Source of the DNA: Capsicum annuum
Lineage: Eukaryota > Streptophyta > Magnoliopsida > Solanales > Solanaceae
Assembly: GCF_002878395.1 (NCBI RefSeq)
Contig: NC_061121.1
Location: 19,530,510-19,594,509 of the forward strand
Length of the DNA stretch: 64,000 nt
Direction of reading: 5' to 3'
Shown: positions 9,680 through 22,176 of the stretch, in pieces
Position numbering within the stretch: position 1 is the first letter of the stretch
How the letters are laid out: each line of letters opens with the position of its first letter
Made by a program: the position numbers and the translations under genes
Notes under the pieces: generated by a model
What the model was told of the DNA's origin: nothing
Databases searched by the model: none
What the model saw: the letters and a program-made list of their open reading frames with translations, nothing else

Positions 9680-12600
9680 GAAGTGGCTCTAACACTCCTT
9701 TCGTAAGTAGTTTCTATCATGTCTGCCCATAGTACATGTCGAGCACACATTGGAGGAACTTACAAAAGTCTTGCTTTGTCCAAAAAAGCTTGAGTCTGCT
9801 CCCATTTTTACTAACGCATGTGCTATCATATTACTTTCCCTATAGTTGTGATGGATGGCTGGATTGTCCAGTCTGCTCAACCTGTACCTGCATTCATCCA
9901 CAATACCAGAATAGAGAAGGTTATCTTCATTAAGCATGTTAATAATGCTCATGGAATCAGTGTCAATTTCTACTGGGGTAAAGGAACATTGTTCAAGGAT
10001 TTTTAATCCTTCATAAAGAGCAAGAAGTTCCATCTGAGTGTTGGTAGCGGTTGTGAAACTCTTAGTAAAGCCTAGAATCTAATTCCCATTGTGGTTTTGA
10101 ATAACACCCCATATTCCCTCTTTTCCTGGGTTTCTCCTACAGGAACCATCTATATTTAGCTTAAAACCCCTTAAGGGAGGTTTACAACCAATCATGATAG
10201 AGCTAATGTTCCTAGCAGGTTTACTATTGGCCTTAAGATAAGCATATTCACCAGCTTGAATGAAAGAGGCATTGATGTTATTCCCTTTGAATCTATCGTC
10301 ATTCCTATTTAGCCAGACTGTCCAAAGGCATAGAAAAAATAGTTTGTTCCATAGGATAAGGTTGTCAAAGCGTTTATTGTTGACTCTTTTCCATGTGTGG
10401 TACCAGTTATGAGGAGCGAAGTCAGATGCCTTAAGGGTGCAAGGTTGTTTCACTTTGGCTGTGAGCTCATTCCAGAGATCAGCAGCTTTGGTACAGTTAA
10501 AGAAAATGTGGTAGGAATCTTCAACTTGGTTGTTACAATGCAAGCAGTATGGGTTTACATGTAACCCAACTCTTGCCAGATTGGAGTTGGAAGGCAGACG
10601 GTTATGGAGAAGTTTTCATATGAAATATTTTACTTTATTGGGTGTATGGAGTTTCCATAACCAAGACCACATGTTGTTGTTGGTAAGATCAGTGGTTTTA
10701 TTTTTGGTAGCTAGATAGTTGTAAGCAGAAGCACTAGAGAACTTCCCATCTCCTTTTAAAGACCAAAGGGGGGTGTCTTTTTGGATTTGTTATTTTGGAA
10801 GAAAACATTAGCAATATAATGCTTGACAGCCTTAGAAAGATCGAAGGAGAGTGTGCTGAAGTCCCAATTGTTATTCTTCCAAACATCAGCAAGATTCAGG
10901 TTTTCCTCAATAGGGGTAAGAAATCCATGAATGGAATTCCTAAGAGAGGGGCTGTTAGGGAGCCATCTGTCAAGCTAAAAGTTGATATTCTGGCCATTTT
11001 TGGTGCTCCAAATAATGGCTTCTTTACAGTCGTTCCGTCCTTTGAGGATGTTCTTCCATGTTCTGGAGCTATTTTTAGAAGGGGTATTCCTTTTGGAATA
11101 TTTATGTTGGAGTACTTTGTTCCAGAGGTTTGTTGGGTTGTTCATGAATCTTCAAGCAAGACTCATGTGCATTGAGGCATTCTTCAAGATGCCTAGTCCA
11201 CCCTCTATTTTGGGAAGGGTGACGGTGTTCCAAGAGATTAGGTGCATTTTACGCTTCTCATTGGTGGAACCCCATATAAAGTCCCAGACTATTTTGTCAA
11301 TCATTTTTTTGGGTTCTATTAGAAATTTCAATGAATTACATGAAATGATTGAGGATGCTGTTAAGGGAAGCCTTAGCCAAGATAGTTCTTCCTGCCATAT
11401 TGAGGAATTTTGTTTTCCAACCCCCTAACTTATTCCAGAGATTATCAAAAATGAACTGGAAGTCCTTAGCCAAGGGTTTTTGATGAAAGATAGGAAAGAC
11501 CAAATATTTCCCAAAGTCTAACCTATAATTTATTCCAAGTTAACTGGCCAAGAGAGTCCTACTTTCTTTGGAGCAATTTTTAGAAAAGATCACTTTAGAT
11601 TTACTGATACTAACCTTTTGCCCCGAGTATGTGCTGAAGCTATTGAGAGTATTCATAATAGTATTACAATTTTTCCCATCAGCTTTAGTGAACAAGTAAG
11701 GTCATCAGCAATGAAAAGGTGGGAGATTTTATGTCCTCCGGCATTGATGGAGATGGGGATCCAGTTCAAGATGTCAACTTCATGGTTTATTCTTCTAGAA
11801 AGGAGTTCCATGCACATAATGAATAAATATGGGGAAAGAAAATCTGAAAAAATTTTCCTGCCTCCATTAATGAGAATGGAGATGCTGGAGGTAGAGATAC
11901 AAGAAATGATAAGCTTGATCATGTCATTTAGTATATTGAAGAAGTACAAGTCCTGTCTGATGAAAGACCATTCAATTTTATCAAAAGCCTTTTCAAGATC
12001 TATTTTAAGAATCATGTTGGCCTTTTCCCCCTTCATCTTAGCAAAGAGAGTTATAAAATCTTGGATAATGATAGCATTATCTGTTGCTCTTCTCCTGGTA
12101 AGAAAGCTAGATTGACTATGGCTTATCAGATTGGGAAAATAAGTCTTAAGATGGGAGGCAATAATCTTAGTGATGATCATACACTGGGTATTGCATAGGC
12201 CAATAGGTCTGAAATTCCTGAGGTGTAAGGCATTCTTGAACTTAGAAATAAGATAGAGGTAAGTGGAGTTGACTTGCTCCTGCATGGTACAATTGGAAAA
12301 AGTATCATAACAGAACTTGACCACAGAAAATCCCAAGATATCCCAATATTTCTGGTAAATGAGGGGGTAAATACCATCGGGTCTTAGAGCTTTATCAGGC
12401 TTAAAAGAGAAAATAGCTCTTTTGATTTCCTTTTATCCAGGAATGGTGGTCAAGTGAGGGTGGACCTCATTCTTAATAAAACCCCTAGAGGAAGGGTTGA
12501 GTTGGAAGGACAAGGGTGAGGCTTGGTATTCAGTAGTGTAGAGATTTTCATAGAAGAGGAGTGTGCATTTTGTAATTTCCTCATAGGAGTAATACCAGTT

Positions 12601-13779
12601 GCTCAGATCATCCTTGAGGGAATTAATGTGTTCCTCCTTCTCTTATTCAAGGTAGTAGTATGGAAAAAATGAGTGTTGCTGTCCCCCTCTGAAAGCCAGT
12701 TGATTCGAGACTTCAATATCAAAAAATCTTGTTCCTAATCAAGGGTTTGACTGTATTCCTTAGTTAGGTTAGCCTCTAGATTTTGGAGATATTGGCTAAA
12801 GGGGTAGTTCCTCGACCTTTAGATTCTATCTATTCTAGCCAGGAGACGTTTCTTCCTATGAAAGATATTTCCAAAAGTCTCCCTATTCCATTTAGTGATA
12901 TTGATTTGAAAGAGAGTAATGCCTTGGGTATAGCTAGTGTTGGAGTCAAAATATTGCCTAACCTCATGGGGGAAAGAAGGGTGTGATCAACACATTGTCT
13001 CCATCCTGAAAGGTCTTAGGGAGATAGTATGGTGTCATTTTAGATACATCAGTAGGGGAGAATGATCAAAGTGGGTTCTAGGGAGATGGGTGACACTAGC
13101 TTCAGGGAACAGGTTGATCCAGGAATTGTTAGCTAGATACCTATCGATCTTTCCTAAGATGAGGGAGTTCTTTTTTTATATCCCTTGTTAGACCAGGTGT
13201 ATTTATTGCCCCAATACCTTAGGTCCACCAGTTCACTGTGGTTAATGTGATCCCAGAAGCGACTAGCTCTAGTGGGGTTTATACTGTTTCTTCCAACTTT
13301 GTCAGAGAAAGTAAAAATCTCATTGAAATCACCCCCACCAGCCAGCCATTCTCATTATAATTAGCAATGGAGTCCGCAAACTCAGCAAGTTGATTCAATA
13401 GCTCAAGTTTGTCCTGATAATGGTTACTAGCATAAATAGCACTGAAATACCAGAAAGAAGGGGGGTTGCTTACTTGGACAGTGACATAAATGCCTTGGGG
13501 AGAGATGTTGATGTCATTAATGTTGAGGTTATCTTCATTCCACATGATGACATGCCCTCTTGATCTTCTAACAGCAGGATATTGTATCTTCTTAGAGAAG
13601 CCTAGGTATTCAGTGAAGTCATTGTGGTCACCCATTCTGGTCTCAAGAAGAGTCAAGATGATGGGTTTGTGTATTTCGATCATGTCTTTACAGTGCCTCC
13701 TAAATTCAGCATTGTTAGCACCCCTAGTGTTCCAAATAATGCAATTCACCATTAGAAGTATTAGTGGTTCCAATTCCAC
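9680..13779 (-). pseudogene. L1 ORF2: endonuclease, reverse transcriptase, zf-RVT, RNase H
   Basis: Minus strand, in order. The apurinic-type endonuclease (13779-13279) begins MVNCIIWNTRGANNAEFRRH and contains LTLLETRMG and the YASNHYQDK stretch. The reverse transcriptase core (12336-11653) has RNFRPIGLCNTQCMIITKII, KIDLEKAFDKIEWSFI and a degenerate FIADDL box. Zf-RVT is at 10543-10400 (CNNQVEDSYHIFFNCTKAADLW). RNase H (10180-9689) has LNIDGSCRRNPGKEG, ELLALYEGLKIL and VEIDTDS. It would nick target DNA and copy element RNA. The frame is broken between the endonuclease and RT, after RT, and within RNase H. The usual PQGDPLSPYLF motif is damaged and only LSPYLF remains. Confidence 0.9.
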
Positions 13780-13799
13780 AGCATCCGGCAGGATCTCTT

Positions 13800-14418
13800 T
13801 TCCCTTTCACATTGGGCTATCTAGTCTCTTCCTCTTTCTTGATAGGGGTGACATTTTTGTCTTGTAGAAATTTTCTGTAGCTATGCTTGGAGCAACCATC
13901 TCTAAGTTAAGAAGAGTGATCTCTCTAGGGATAAGGAGAATGCCTATCCCGCTGGATACCTCCTCGAAGGTTAGATGGACCTATTTTCCTAATGTTATGG
14001 CTTCTACTCTTGGTAATTTTAGGGACTCCAGAATGGTTTTTAGTTCTTGATTCCATTCCCTTAAGGCTTTTAGGGTCTTCTCTCTTTCTAGAAACTCCAT
14101 CAAAAGAGATTGAGTCTGGGAGGTTGGTATCAGAGTTATTACAGGTTGGTAGTCCCCAGAGATTGGAACTTGAAGACGCCCCTGTGATAGTAGTGATGGG
14201 TTCTTTGGCGGAAATAATGGCAGTGACTTACTTACTACATTTATTTCTGCATTTAGGGCCGCCATTGTAAGCATGTTCGAGCTTGTTTAGTTGGTTAAAG
14301 TCATAAGAGTTGTCATCCATATGTTCTCTCCAAAGGATTGCAGCCCTTGACTCATCCTTTCTATGACCAGCTGAGCCAGAAACTGGGGATCCTTGATGTT
14401 GATCTTGAGTTGTAGTCC
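13800..14418 (-). pseudogene. L1 ORF1, C-terminal part beyond the gypsy insertion
   Basis: Minus-strand frames in 14520-13981 continue the low-complexity C-terminal part of ORF1 (for example QGSPVSGSAGHRKDES and IWMTTLMTLTN). They are interrupted at 14419 by the start of the gypsy 5' LTR. The ORF2 start follows about 30 bp downstream. No domain beyond context is visible. Confidence 0.6.
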
Positions 14419-16904
14419 TGTAAGACCCCGCAAATTTTCCTCGTAGCCTAAACATTTATAGCATGATAAAGGAGGCCTTATACTTAGAATTTTAGCTAAG
14501 TGTTCAACACTTAGTCTCATTTTAAGACTTTGAACTTTGATGAATTATTTCACAACCTTACCGACCTTCATTTGTTGATTTTCTTGTTGATTCACGATGG
14601 GTCAAGTCAAGAGTACATCTCGGGTGAGTTTCGAACTTTTTGGATTAGCGTAAAGGCAAGTTTGGGTGACCAAACCAATTAAGGGTCACGATGGCCCCGC
14701 GCCACGAGGGCCAGTCAACCCAACTGGTGGTCGCATCGCGATATGTAATATGATGGCCATCTGAATTGATTGGGGATCATTCGCGATGGCCATTTGACCC
14801 AAGCAAGGGTCGGGACGAGAGGGTAGACCTACGCAGCACTATTTTACTCGGATTTTCAAAGGCAAGATGGGTATTTTCCATCCCCTTTTCTACTTTAACA
14901 TAAGATTTAATCCCTAAATGACCAAAATACATGATATTTCTCACAAATTACTCAAGAACAAGGTCTAGGGTTTCAACCCAAAATTCAAGAGAACTCAAAA
15001 TTTAACCGTCAACTTTTAAAATTTCTTCAAGAATCGGAATCCCCAAATTGAGAGCTTCACGAAGCACCCATCAATTGTGTGAATAGCATCCCAAAGGCAA
15101 GATTTCATTCATAGTCCATAATCTAAAGTATGTGGGATTTAAACAAGAGCAATCCTTTCGCTCTTGTGCCCAAAATTATGTTTTTAGCGGATTTCTTATG
15201 ATTTTAAATATGGGGTTTATACCCAAAGTATTTTGTTGATGAATTTTGAGCATGATGTGATTGAATTATGAAACTTCATGGTAGTTTTGAGTTAAAGAAT
15301 ATTCTTTTATGATTTTGAATATCATGAGCATGGTTTGAGATATTATTTACAGTTTGTCTATTAAATTGAGTAGAGATTGTGAATTGAAGCTATCATTTTG
15401 ATATTGTTAAAGAATTTTGAGAAGATTACGAGCATGATAATTTTTCATGCATTTATATGAGTTTGATATGTTGGTATTAACTTATATATAAATAGTAATT
15501 GATCTTTTGATCTTCATATGAGTTTCTGAATCCACTTTACAGAGATATTCATATAATGTTAAATGCATAATTAGTTTCCTAATCAACCTTTATGAGAGTT
15601 TTAATGTGGATTTCCATGAGATGTGCATAGCTAATTAAAGGGAGTAGTATTTAGCACCGAGTTAGGTAAGTTACTCCAGTTTCATACCCCAAAATTATGT
15701 GTCACCATAGGATTGAGACTTTTGTGCCTGAGGTAGAGATAGTGATCACTAAGTTGCAGTTATACTCTTTGGCAAGAGTATGACGCCTCTCCCCAACGTG
15801 AGGTTTCTTCTTTAGGAGGAAGAAACTTTGAACTCCATGTAGCTCGCATGGTTTATGTTGATTAAGAGAACCTCCCTTGCAGTACAGTTTTTGAAAGAGA
15901 ATTTCCTAAAGCCTTAAAGATAATTTTATAGAAAGTTGTTTTGAAAATATTTCCTTAAATATAAGTAAATTTCCTACTAGTAAAGAAAAGCTTTTAAAAG
16001 TATCTCCCTAAAGTATTTGGTTGTCTTTTTTCTTTAATATGAGTTGTTTTCTCTATACTAATCAAGGAAAGTTTTTAAAAGTAAGTTTCCCCAGAGATTT
16101 TAAAATTTAAGTGTAAAGGTTCACAATTTAATCAGATATTGTTTTACTTGAGATTATAGTTTCAAAGTTACAGTCTTAGCTTTCAGATACAGAGGTGAGC
16201 ACTTTACTACTTAGTCTATATGTTTTGGGGAGGGAATGAAACTACAAATTTTAGAACTAAGTATATTGACTCACGAGACTTATGCTACATGCTTTGTCAT
16301 TTATGGTATATGAGAATTAGACTTTAGAGTTATTCAAGCCATGTAAGTCATTTACGTCCGCATGCATGATTTTATAAAGATTGACTTTATTGTTTAATTA
16401 TTGCATACACCCTCATATATTCAGTACATCCTCAAAGTACTGATCCACATATACATCTGTGTGCTACATTATCTCATAATGTAGGTTCAGGTGCTCAGTC
16501 TCAGCAGCGACAGTGATCTCCGAGCATCTCATCTAAATTCTTATCTTTGGTGAGACCTCATAATTCAAGGACCTATTTTCCAGATTTCCAGTCATGATAT
16601 CAGTTGATTTTGTTTTCAGTTCAGTTTGAGTCAGTTGGGGGTCTGTCCCAATGACTCTCTAGTTCTTGAGTAGTAGAGGCTTTGTCAGACTAGACTATCA
16701 GTTGTGTTTCATTTTTTAGTATTACACTATTCAGACATTATTTCATGTAATTTCAGTTTAGACATGATATGACAGCATTATTATTTATTTTATTTACCTT
16801 AAAGTAAGATCTAGACTTAGTAGCAGGCTCAAAGGGTTAGCTTGGGGCTACTTGTAGCCTTAAGCACCATGTGACATCTCGGGATGAGATTTTGGGGCGT
16901 TACA
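14419..16904 (+). repeat. 5' LTR of the nested gypsy element
   Basis: Starts TGTAAGACCCCGC and ends GGGGCGTTACA, 2486 bp. It contains GC-rich blocks such as GGTCACGATGGCCCCGCGCC near 14693, followed by AT-rich sequence. The Met-tRNA primer-binding site begins four bases after its end. Confidence 0.92.
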
Positions 16905-16908
16905 AACT

Positions 16909-16918
16909 TGGTATCAGA
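16909..16918 (+). other. Primer-binding site (initiator Met tRNA type)
   Basis: TGGTATCAGA lies four bases after the 5' LTR end. It matches the first ten positions of the usual plant retrotransposon PBS TGGTATCAGAGC. Confidence 0.9.
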
Positions 16919-17306
16919 TTCTAAGGTTTAAGGAGTCCTAGGGAGTTTGACAAGCCGTGTTATACAGATTCTTGATCATCGGTGTGTGGCGCGCCACATC
17001 TATGACCAAGTGTCTACAAGACATTTTAGAAAAAGTCATCTCTTTCTTTCAGAATCTGTTATGCCTTCAACTGTCTCTATCTGTGAATAACTCGTGCTCT
17101 TTTATGACAAAAAATGCCTCCCCAGAAATGACAACTAGCAATCTCAACCTGTTGATCCCCTGAATGAGAATATGTTTCATACCGAATTTTGGGCTACTTT
17201 TCAGACATTGGCCCAAGCTGTGACTGCTACGGTGAAAGCCAATAATCAGGCTACTATTTTGTACTAGCTAGGAGGTGATTTATCTATAGCTAGGATTTGA
17301 TATTTT

Positions 17307-18330
17307 ATGAGGATGAATCCACTAGAGTTCTCTGGGTCAAAGGCAGGTGAAGACCCACAGTTGTATCTTAATGAGGTGAAGAAGATCACCCAAGTTATTT
17401 ATATTTCTGAGGAAGAGAGTGTAGAGCTGGCATCCTATAGGCTGAAAGATGTTGGATATAATTGGGTTGTGATGTGGAGGAAGAGTAGAGGGGAGAATGC
17501 TGCTCCCATAACTTGGCAGGTATTCCAGGATGCATTCTTGGACAAGTTCTTCCCACTTGAGATGAGGAAAGCAAAGATACAAAATCTAATGAACCTAAGG
17601 CAAGGCTCTATGACTGTAAAGGAGTATTGCCTCAAGTTCAACCAGTTAGTTAAGTATGCTCCTAACTTGATATCTGACCCCATATCTAGTATGAGTAAGT
17701 CTATGACCGGTATGTCTAGATTGGTGGTGAAGGAGTGTAGGACTGCTATGCTCAACAGGGATATGGATCTTTCTAGGATGATGATGCATGCTCAGCAGAT
17801 CGAAGTAGAAAAGATAAAGAAGAGAGATAGAGTAAGAAGAAATAAGAGGGCTAGATCAGAGCAGTATGAGTATGGTCAGACTAGATCCCATAGAGGAAAC
17901 TGAGCACAGTTTCACAATCGTTTGTCTATGCTAGCACCTTCATCAACCATTTTTCCCGCACCCAGAAACAAGAAGGAGCAAGGGAATAAGTCTTCTATGT
18001 CCAGATCTCAAAATAGTGTGAGCAGAAGACCTCATTATCCTCCATGTACTAAGTGTAGTAAGGACCATCCCAGTGAGTGATTGGCCAATCAGAGGGGTTG
18101 TTTTAGTTGTGGAAAGATCATCCATAGACTTAGAGAGTATCCGCATGCTATGCAGGGGAGTCGAGATGTTCATTCCCAGACTCAGACCACCAGTGCACTA
18201 GCTCCTTTAGTCCGTCCAACCCTTTCTCAAGGCGCTTCATCCAGCACTGCTGGCGGTCAGCACCAGAATCGATTCTATGCTTTGCCATCTCACCAAGAGC
18301 AAGAGAATTCACCAGATGTTGTTACTGGTA
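17307..18330 (+). pseudogene. gag region of the gypsy element
   Basis: The ATG at 17307 opens 198 codons of a retrotransposon gag: PLEFSGSKAGEDPQLYLNEV, then WQVFQDAFLDKFFPLEMRKA, then LRQGSMTVKEYCLKFNQL. It ends at a TGA at about 17901 where an autonomous element would read through. The downstream part keeps a damaged CCHC zinc knuckle near 18099 (CFSCGKIIHRLREY), in which the last cysteine is replaced by tyrosine. Gag forms the particle that packages element RNA; this copy could not make full-length protein. Confidence 0.88.
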
Positions 18331-19030
18331 TGCTTCATGTTTTTTATTTTGATGTGTATGTATTGTTATACCCTGGGTTAAGTTTCTCTTAAGTGACCCC
18401 GTTGGTTGCTGTGAATTTTAACATAAGTTTCAAAAAGATCCCTGAGCCTTTCCTAGTTTCTACCCCAGTAGGTAAGTTAGTTATTGCTAAGCAATTTTAT
18501 AAAAAGTGTCCTATCACTGTTCTTCACATAGTCATATTCGCAGATTTGATAGAGTTAGATATGGTTGACTTTGATATTATTCTGGGTATGGATTGGCTTC
18601 ATTCAGTTAAGTTTCTCTTAAGTGACCCCATTGGTTTTTGTGAATTTTGAGATAAGTTCCAAAAAGATCCCTGAGCCTTTCCTGGTTTCTACCCCAGTAG
18701 GTGAGTTAGTTATTGCTAAACAGGTTTATAAAAAGTATCCTATCACTGTTCTTCACAGAGTCATATTTGCAGATTTGATAGAGTTAGATATGGTTGACTT
18801 TGATATTATTCTGGGTATGCATTGGCTTCATTCCTGTTATGCGTCTATAGACTGTCATACCCGTATAGTTAAGTTTTAGTTTCCTGATGAGCTAGTCTTT
18901 GAGTGGTCCGGCAATTCTGTATCTCCTAAGAGTCATTTCATATCTTATCTGAAAGCCAGAAAGTTGATATCTAAAGGTTGCATCTATCATCTAGTTCGAG
19001 TTAAAAATACTAAGTCTTAGACCTCAACTA
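18331..19030 (+). pseudogene. Retropepsin (protease) region with an internal tandem duplication
   Basis: The protease starts with a decayed active-site stretch, FDVYVLLYPG, where families of this type have D-[ST]-G; here it reads YPG. A 229-bp segment that codes for the middle of the protease (KIPEPFLVSTPVG through DFDIILGMDWLH) then occurs twice in tandem, at 18377-18605 and 18606-18834. The copies differ at several bases, and each contains its own stop near the start. Sequence between protease and RT follows (ELVFEWSGNSVSPKSHF). Confidence 0.88.
18377..18834 (+). repeat. 229-bp tandem duplication in the gypsy protease region
   Basis: Both copies begin GTTAAGTTTCTCTTAAGTGA and end in GGCTTCATTC. 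They share most bases, with differences such as GTAGGTAAG against GTAGGTGAG. The second copy alone continues into the downstream protease sequence. Confidence 0.93.
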
Positions 19031-19044
19031 TTTAGTCAGTTAAT

Positions 19045-20400
19045 ACAGTTAATGAGTTTCCTGATGTTTTTCCAGAAGATCTCCCAGGGGCACTTCCCGA
19101 TAGAGAGATAGAGTTTAGGATTGACTTTCTCCCTAATACACAGCCTATTTTTATTCCTCTATACCGTATGGCATCCGCAGAACTTAAGGATTTGAAAGAG
19201 CAACTCAAAGATCTTCTAGATAAAGGTTTCATAAGGCCCGGTGTTTCTCCATGGGTTACACCAGTTATATTCGTGCAAAAGAAAAATGGTTTTTTATGTA
19301 TGTACATTGACTATCGTCAGCTAAATAAGGTTACAATCAAGAAAAAACACCCCCTTACTATAATTATTGACATGTTTGATCAATTTTAAGGTGCAAGTAA
19401 TTTCTCAAAGATAGATATTAGATTCGATTATCACCAGCTTAAAGTAAGAGAGTGTGATATTCTAAAGAAAGCCTTCTGAACATGTTGTGGTCATTTTGAG
19501 TTTTTAGTCATGTCTTTTGGGCTAACCAATGCTCCATCATCTTTTATGGACCTCATGAATCGAGTGTTCAAACAGTATCTAGATATGTTTGTCATTATGT
19601 TCATAAATGACATTCTTGTGTATTCCCGAAGTGAGGATGACCATGCAAATCATCTTACAATTGTCTTGAAAACTCTTAGAGATCATCAATTATTCACTAA
19701 ATTTAGCAAGTGTGAATTTTGGTTAAGGTCAGTTGCTTTTCTGGGTCATATTATTTTCGCCGAAGGCATTAGAGTTGATCCTCAAAAGACAAAAACTATC
19801 AAAAACTAGCCTAGACCTATCTCTCAGTCAGACATTAGGAGTATCTTGGGTCTATATGGTTACTACCATCGTTTTGTTGAGGGGTTCTTATCTATCCCGT
19901 CCCCTATGTCAAGACTAACTCACAAAAAGGTTAAGTTCCTATGGTAAGATTCTTGTGAGAAGAGTTTTTAGGAGTTAAAAACTCGACTTACTTCAACCCC
20001 AGTGTTAGCTTTACCCGATGGTACGGATGGTTTTGTTGTGTATTGTGATACCTCTAGAGTTGTTTTGGATTGTGTATTGCTGCAAAGAGGTAAGATTATA
20101 GTCTATGACTCTAGACAGTTGAAGCCGCATGAAAAGAATTACCCAACCCATGATCTTGAATTAGCTGTTGTGGTTTTTGCTCTGAAAATATGGAGACACT
20201 ATTTGTATGGTGTTCATGTTGATGTCTTTACGGACCACAAAAGGTTGCAGTATGTGTTTACTCAGAGGAAGTTAAATCTTCATCAGAGGAGATAGATAGA
20301 GATGCTAAAAGATTATGATATGAGTGTATTATATCACCCAGGTAAGGAAAATATAGTGGTTGATGCCCTTAGCAGGTTGTCTATCGACAGTGTTGCTCAT
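19045..20400 (+). pseudogene. Reverse transcriptase and RNase H of the gypsy element
   Basis: The RT runs from [20 protein letters not shown] (19050) through [20 protein letters not shown] (19226) and [16 protein letters not shown] to the finger/palm motif [20 protein letters not shown] (19510). The catalytic box at about 19600 reads FINDILVYS, where F-I-D-D is expected, so the first catalytic aspartate is asparagine. Stops occur at about 19387, 19480 and 19807. RNase H follows ([18 protein letters not shown], then [20 protein letters not shown], then [13 protein letters not shown]), with a stop at about 20293. The region is well recognisable but clearly dead. Confidence 0.93.
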
Positions 20401-20639
20401 ATAAAGATTGGTAAGAAAGAGTTGGCTCATGAAGTTCATCGCTTGGCTAGATTGGGTGTTAGATTATTGGATTCCGCTGAAGGTAATATTTGGGTTCAGA
20501 GTAGTTTTGAATCCTCTTTAGTGTCAGAAGTGAAGGAGAAGCAAGGCCTGGATTCTAGTTTGGTCAAACTAAAGGAGTCAGTTAAAGTCCAAAAGGTGGA
20601 GGTTTTCTCCCAAGGGGGAGATAGTGTGTTGAGATATCA

Positions 20640-21945
20640 GAATAGACTATGTGTTCCTTGTGTTGGTGAGTTAAGGAAGAGAATCATGGCTGAAGCGCAT
20701 GGTGCACGATACTTCATTCATCCCGGTACTACCAAGATGTACCGCGATTTGTAGAAAATCTATTGGTGGAATGATATGAAGAAGGATATAGCAGAGTTTA
20801 TGGCAAAGTGTGCAACTTATCAACGGGTTAAGGTAGAGCACCAAAGGCCTGGTGGTACGTTGTAAGAGTTTGGTATCCCCACTTGGAAGTGGGAAGAGGT
20901 GAATATGGATTTTGTGACTGGTTTACCCCTTTCGCGTTCTCATCATGATTCGATTTGGGTTGTTCTAGACAGACTGACTAAGTCAGCGCATTTCCTGCCA
21001 GTGCATACATCTTATACAGCTGAAGATATGCTAAGTTGTATATCCGAGAGTTAGTCACACTGCATGGAGTTCCCTTATCTATCATCTTAGATAAGGGTAC
21101 TCAGTTTACTTCCCAGTTCTGGAGAGCTTTTCAGAAGTCTTGGTACCCAAGTTCACCTTAGTTATGCCTTTTATCCGCACACAGATGGTCAGGCTAAGAA
21201 GACCATCTAGACTTTGAAAGATATGTTGAGGGCATATGCTCTTGATTTCAAGGGTAGTTGGGATGAGCATTTTCCATTGATTGAGTTTGCGTATAACAAT
21301 AGTTATCATTCTAGCATCCATATGGCCCCACCATTTTATGCTTTGTATAGGAGGAAATATAGATCACCCATAGGTTGGTTTGAAGTGGGTGAAGCAGCTG
21401 TGTTTGGACCTGATGCAGTGGTTGAGGCTATGGAGAAAGTCAAGTTGATTAGAGAGAGATTGAAGACCCCACAGAGTCGTCAAAAATCGTATGTAGATGT
21501 GAAAAGAAGATATCTTGAGTTTGAAGTTGATGATTTTGTGTATCTGAAGATTTCACCTATGAAAGGGGTTAAGAGGTTTGGCAAAAAGAGGAAGCTTATT
21601 CCACGTTATGTTGGCCCTTATAGAGTTCTAAGACGTGTTGGTAAAGTAGCTTATAAAGTTGAGTTGCCTGCAGAGTTGTCAGTTGTTCACCCTGTTTTTC
21701 ACGTCTCCATGCTTAAAAAGTGTATTGGCGATTCTGTTGTTGTAGATCCTTCGGAGAGCCCAGATATTTGAAATAGTTTTTTATATGATATGATTCCAGT
21801 TGAGATTTTAGACTATCAGATCCATAGACTATGGAATAAAGAAGTTCCCTTGGTCAAAGTTTGTGATGGAATCAGTCAGTCGAAGGCGCTACTTGGGAAG
21901 CAGAAGCAGACATGCGAGTCAAGTACCCACACCTCTTCTCCATAA
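20640..21945 (+). pseudogene. Integrase and chromodomain-like C-terminus of the gypsy element
   Basis: The integrase zinc-binding region gives H-P-G-T-T-K-M-Y and KCATYQRVK, in which the last cysteine of CxxC is tyrosine. The catalytic core begins WEEVNMDFVTGLPLSRSHHD (20889) and includes DKGTQFTSQFW in a shifted frame at about 21089. An open 185-codon frame at 21214-21771 holds the C-terminal half (FPLIEFAYNNSYHSSIHMAP, then FVYLKISPMKGVKRFGKK, then VYRVL-type and HPVFHVSMLKKC motifs). A chromodomain-like tail follows across a frameshift: VEILDYQIHRLWNKEVPLVK, then VEGATWEAEADMRVKYPHLF, ending near 21945. Confidence 0.9.
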
Positions 21946-22160
21946 AGTCAGATCTAGCCAAAGGTATTATTCTTCCTTAATTCAGCCCTTTTTAATCAAA
22001 GATTCATCTATACAGTTATTCTTGGTATAAGTTCGTGCATTCTCAAAAGTATTCAGAAGTTTAGAGTGATATAGAGTCAGTTTAGCAAATTATTCCAGTT
22101 GTGCATACTCAGTTTTCTTCAAACTCTTAGCCTAGCAAGTGATATTCGAGGATGAATGTT

Positions 22161-22176
22161 TCCAAGGGGGAGATAT
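22161..22176 (+). other. Polypurine tract of the gypsy element
   Basis: CCAAGGGGGAGA lies directly before the 3' LTR start TGTAAGACC at 22177, the usual position for second-strand priming. Confidence 0.85.
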
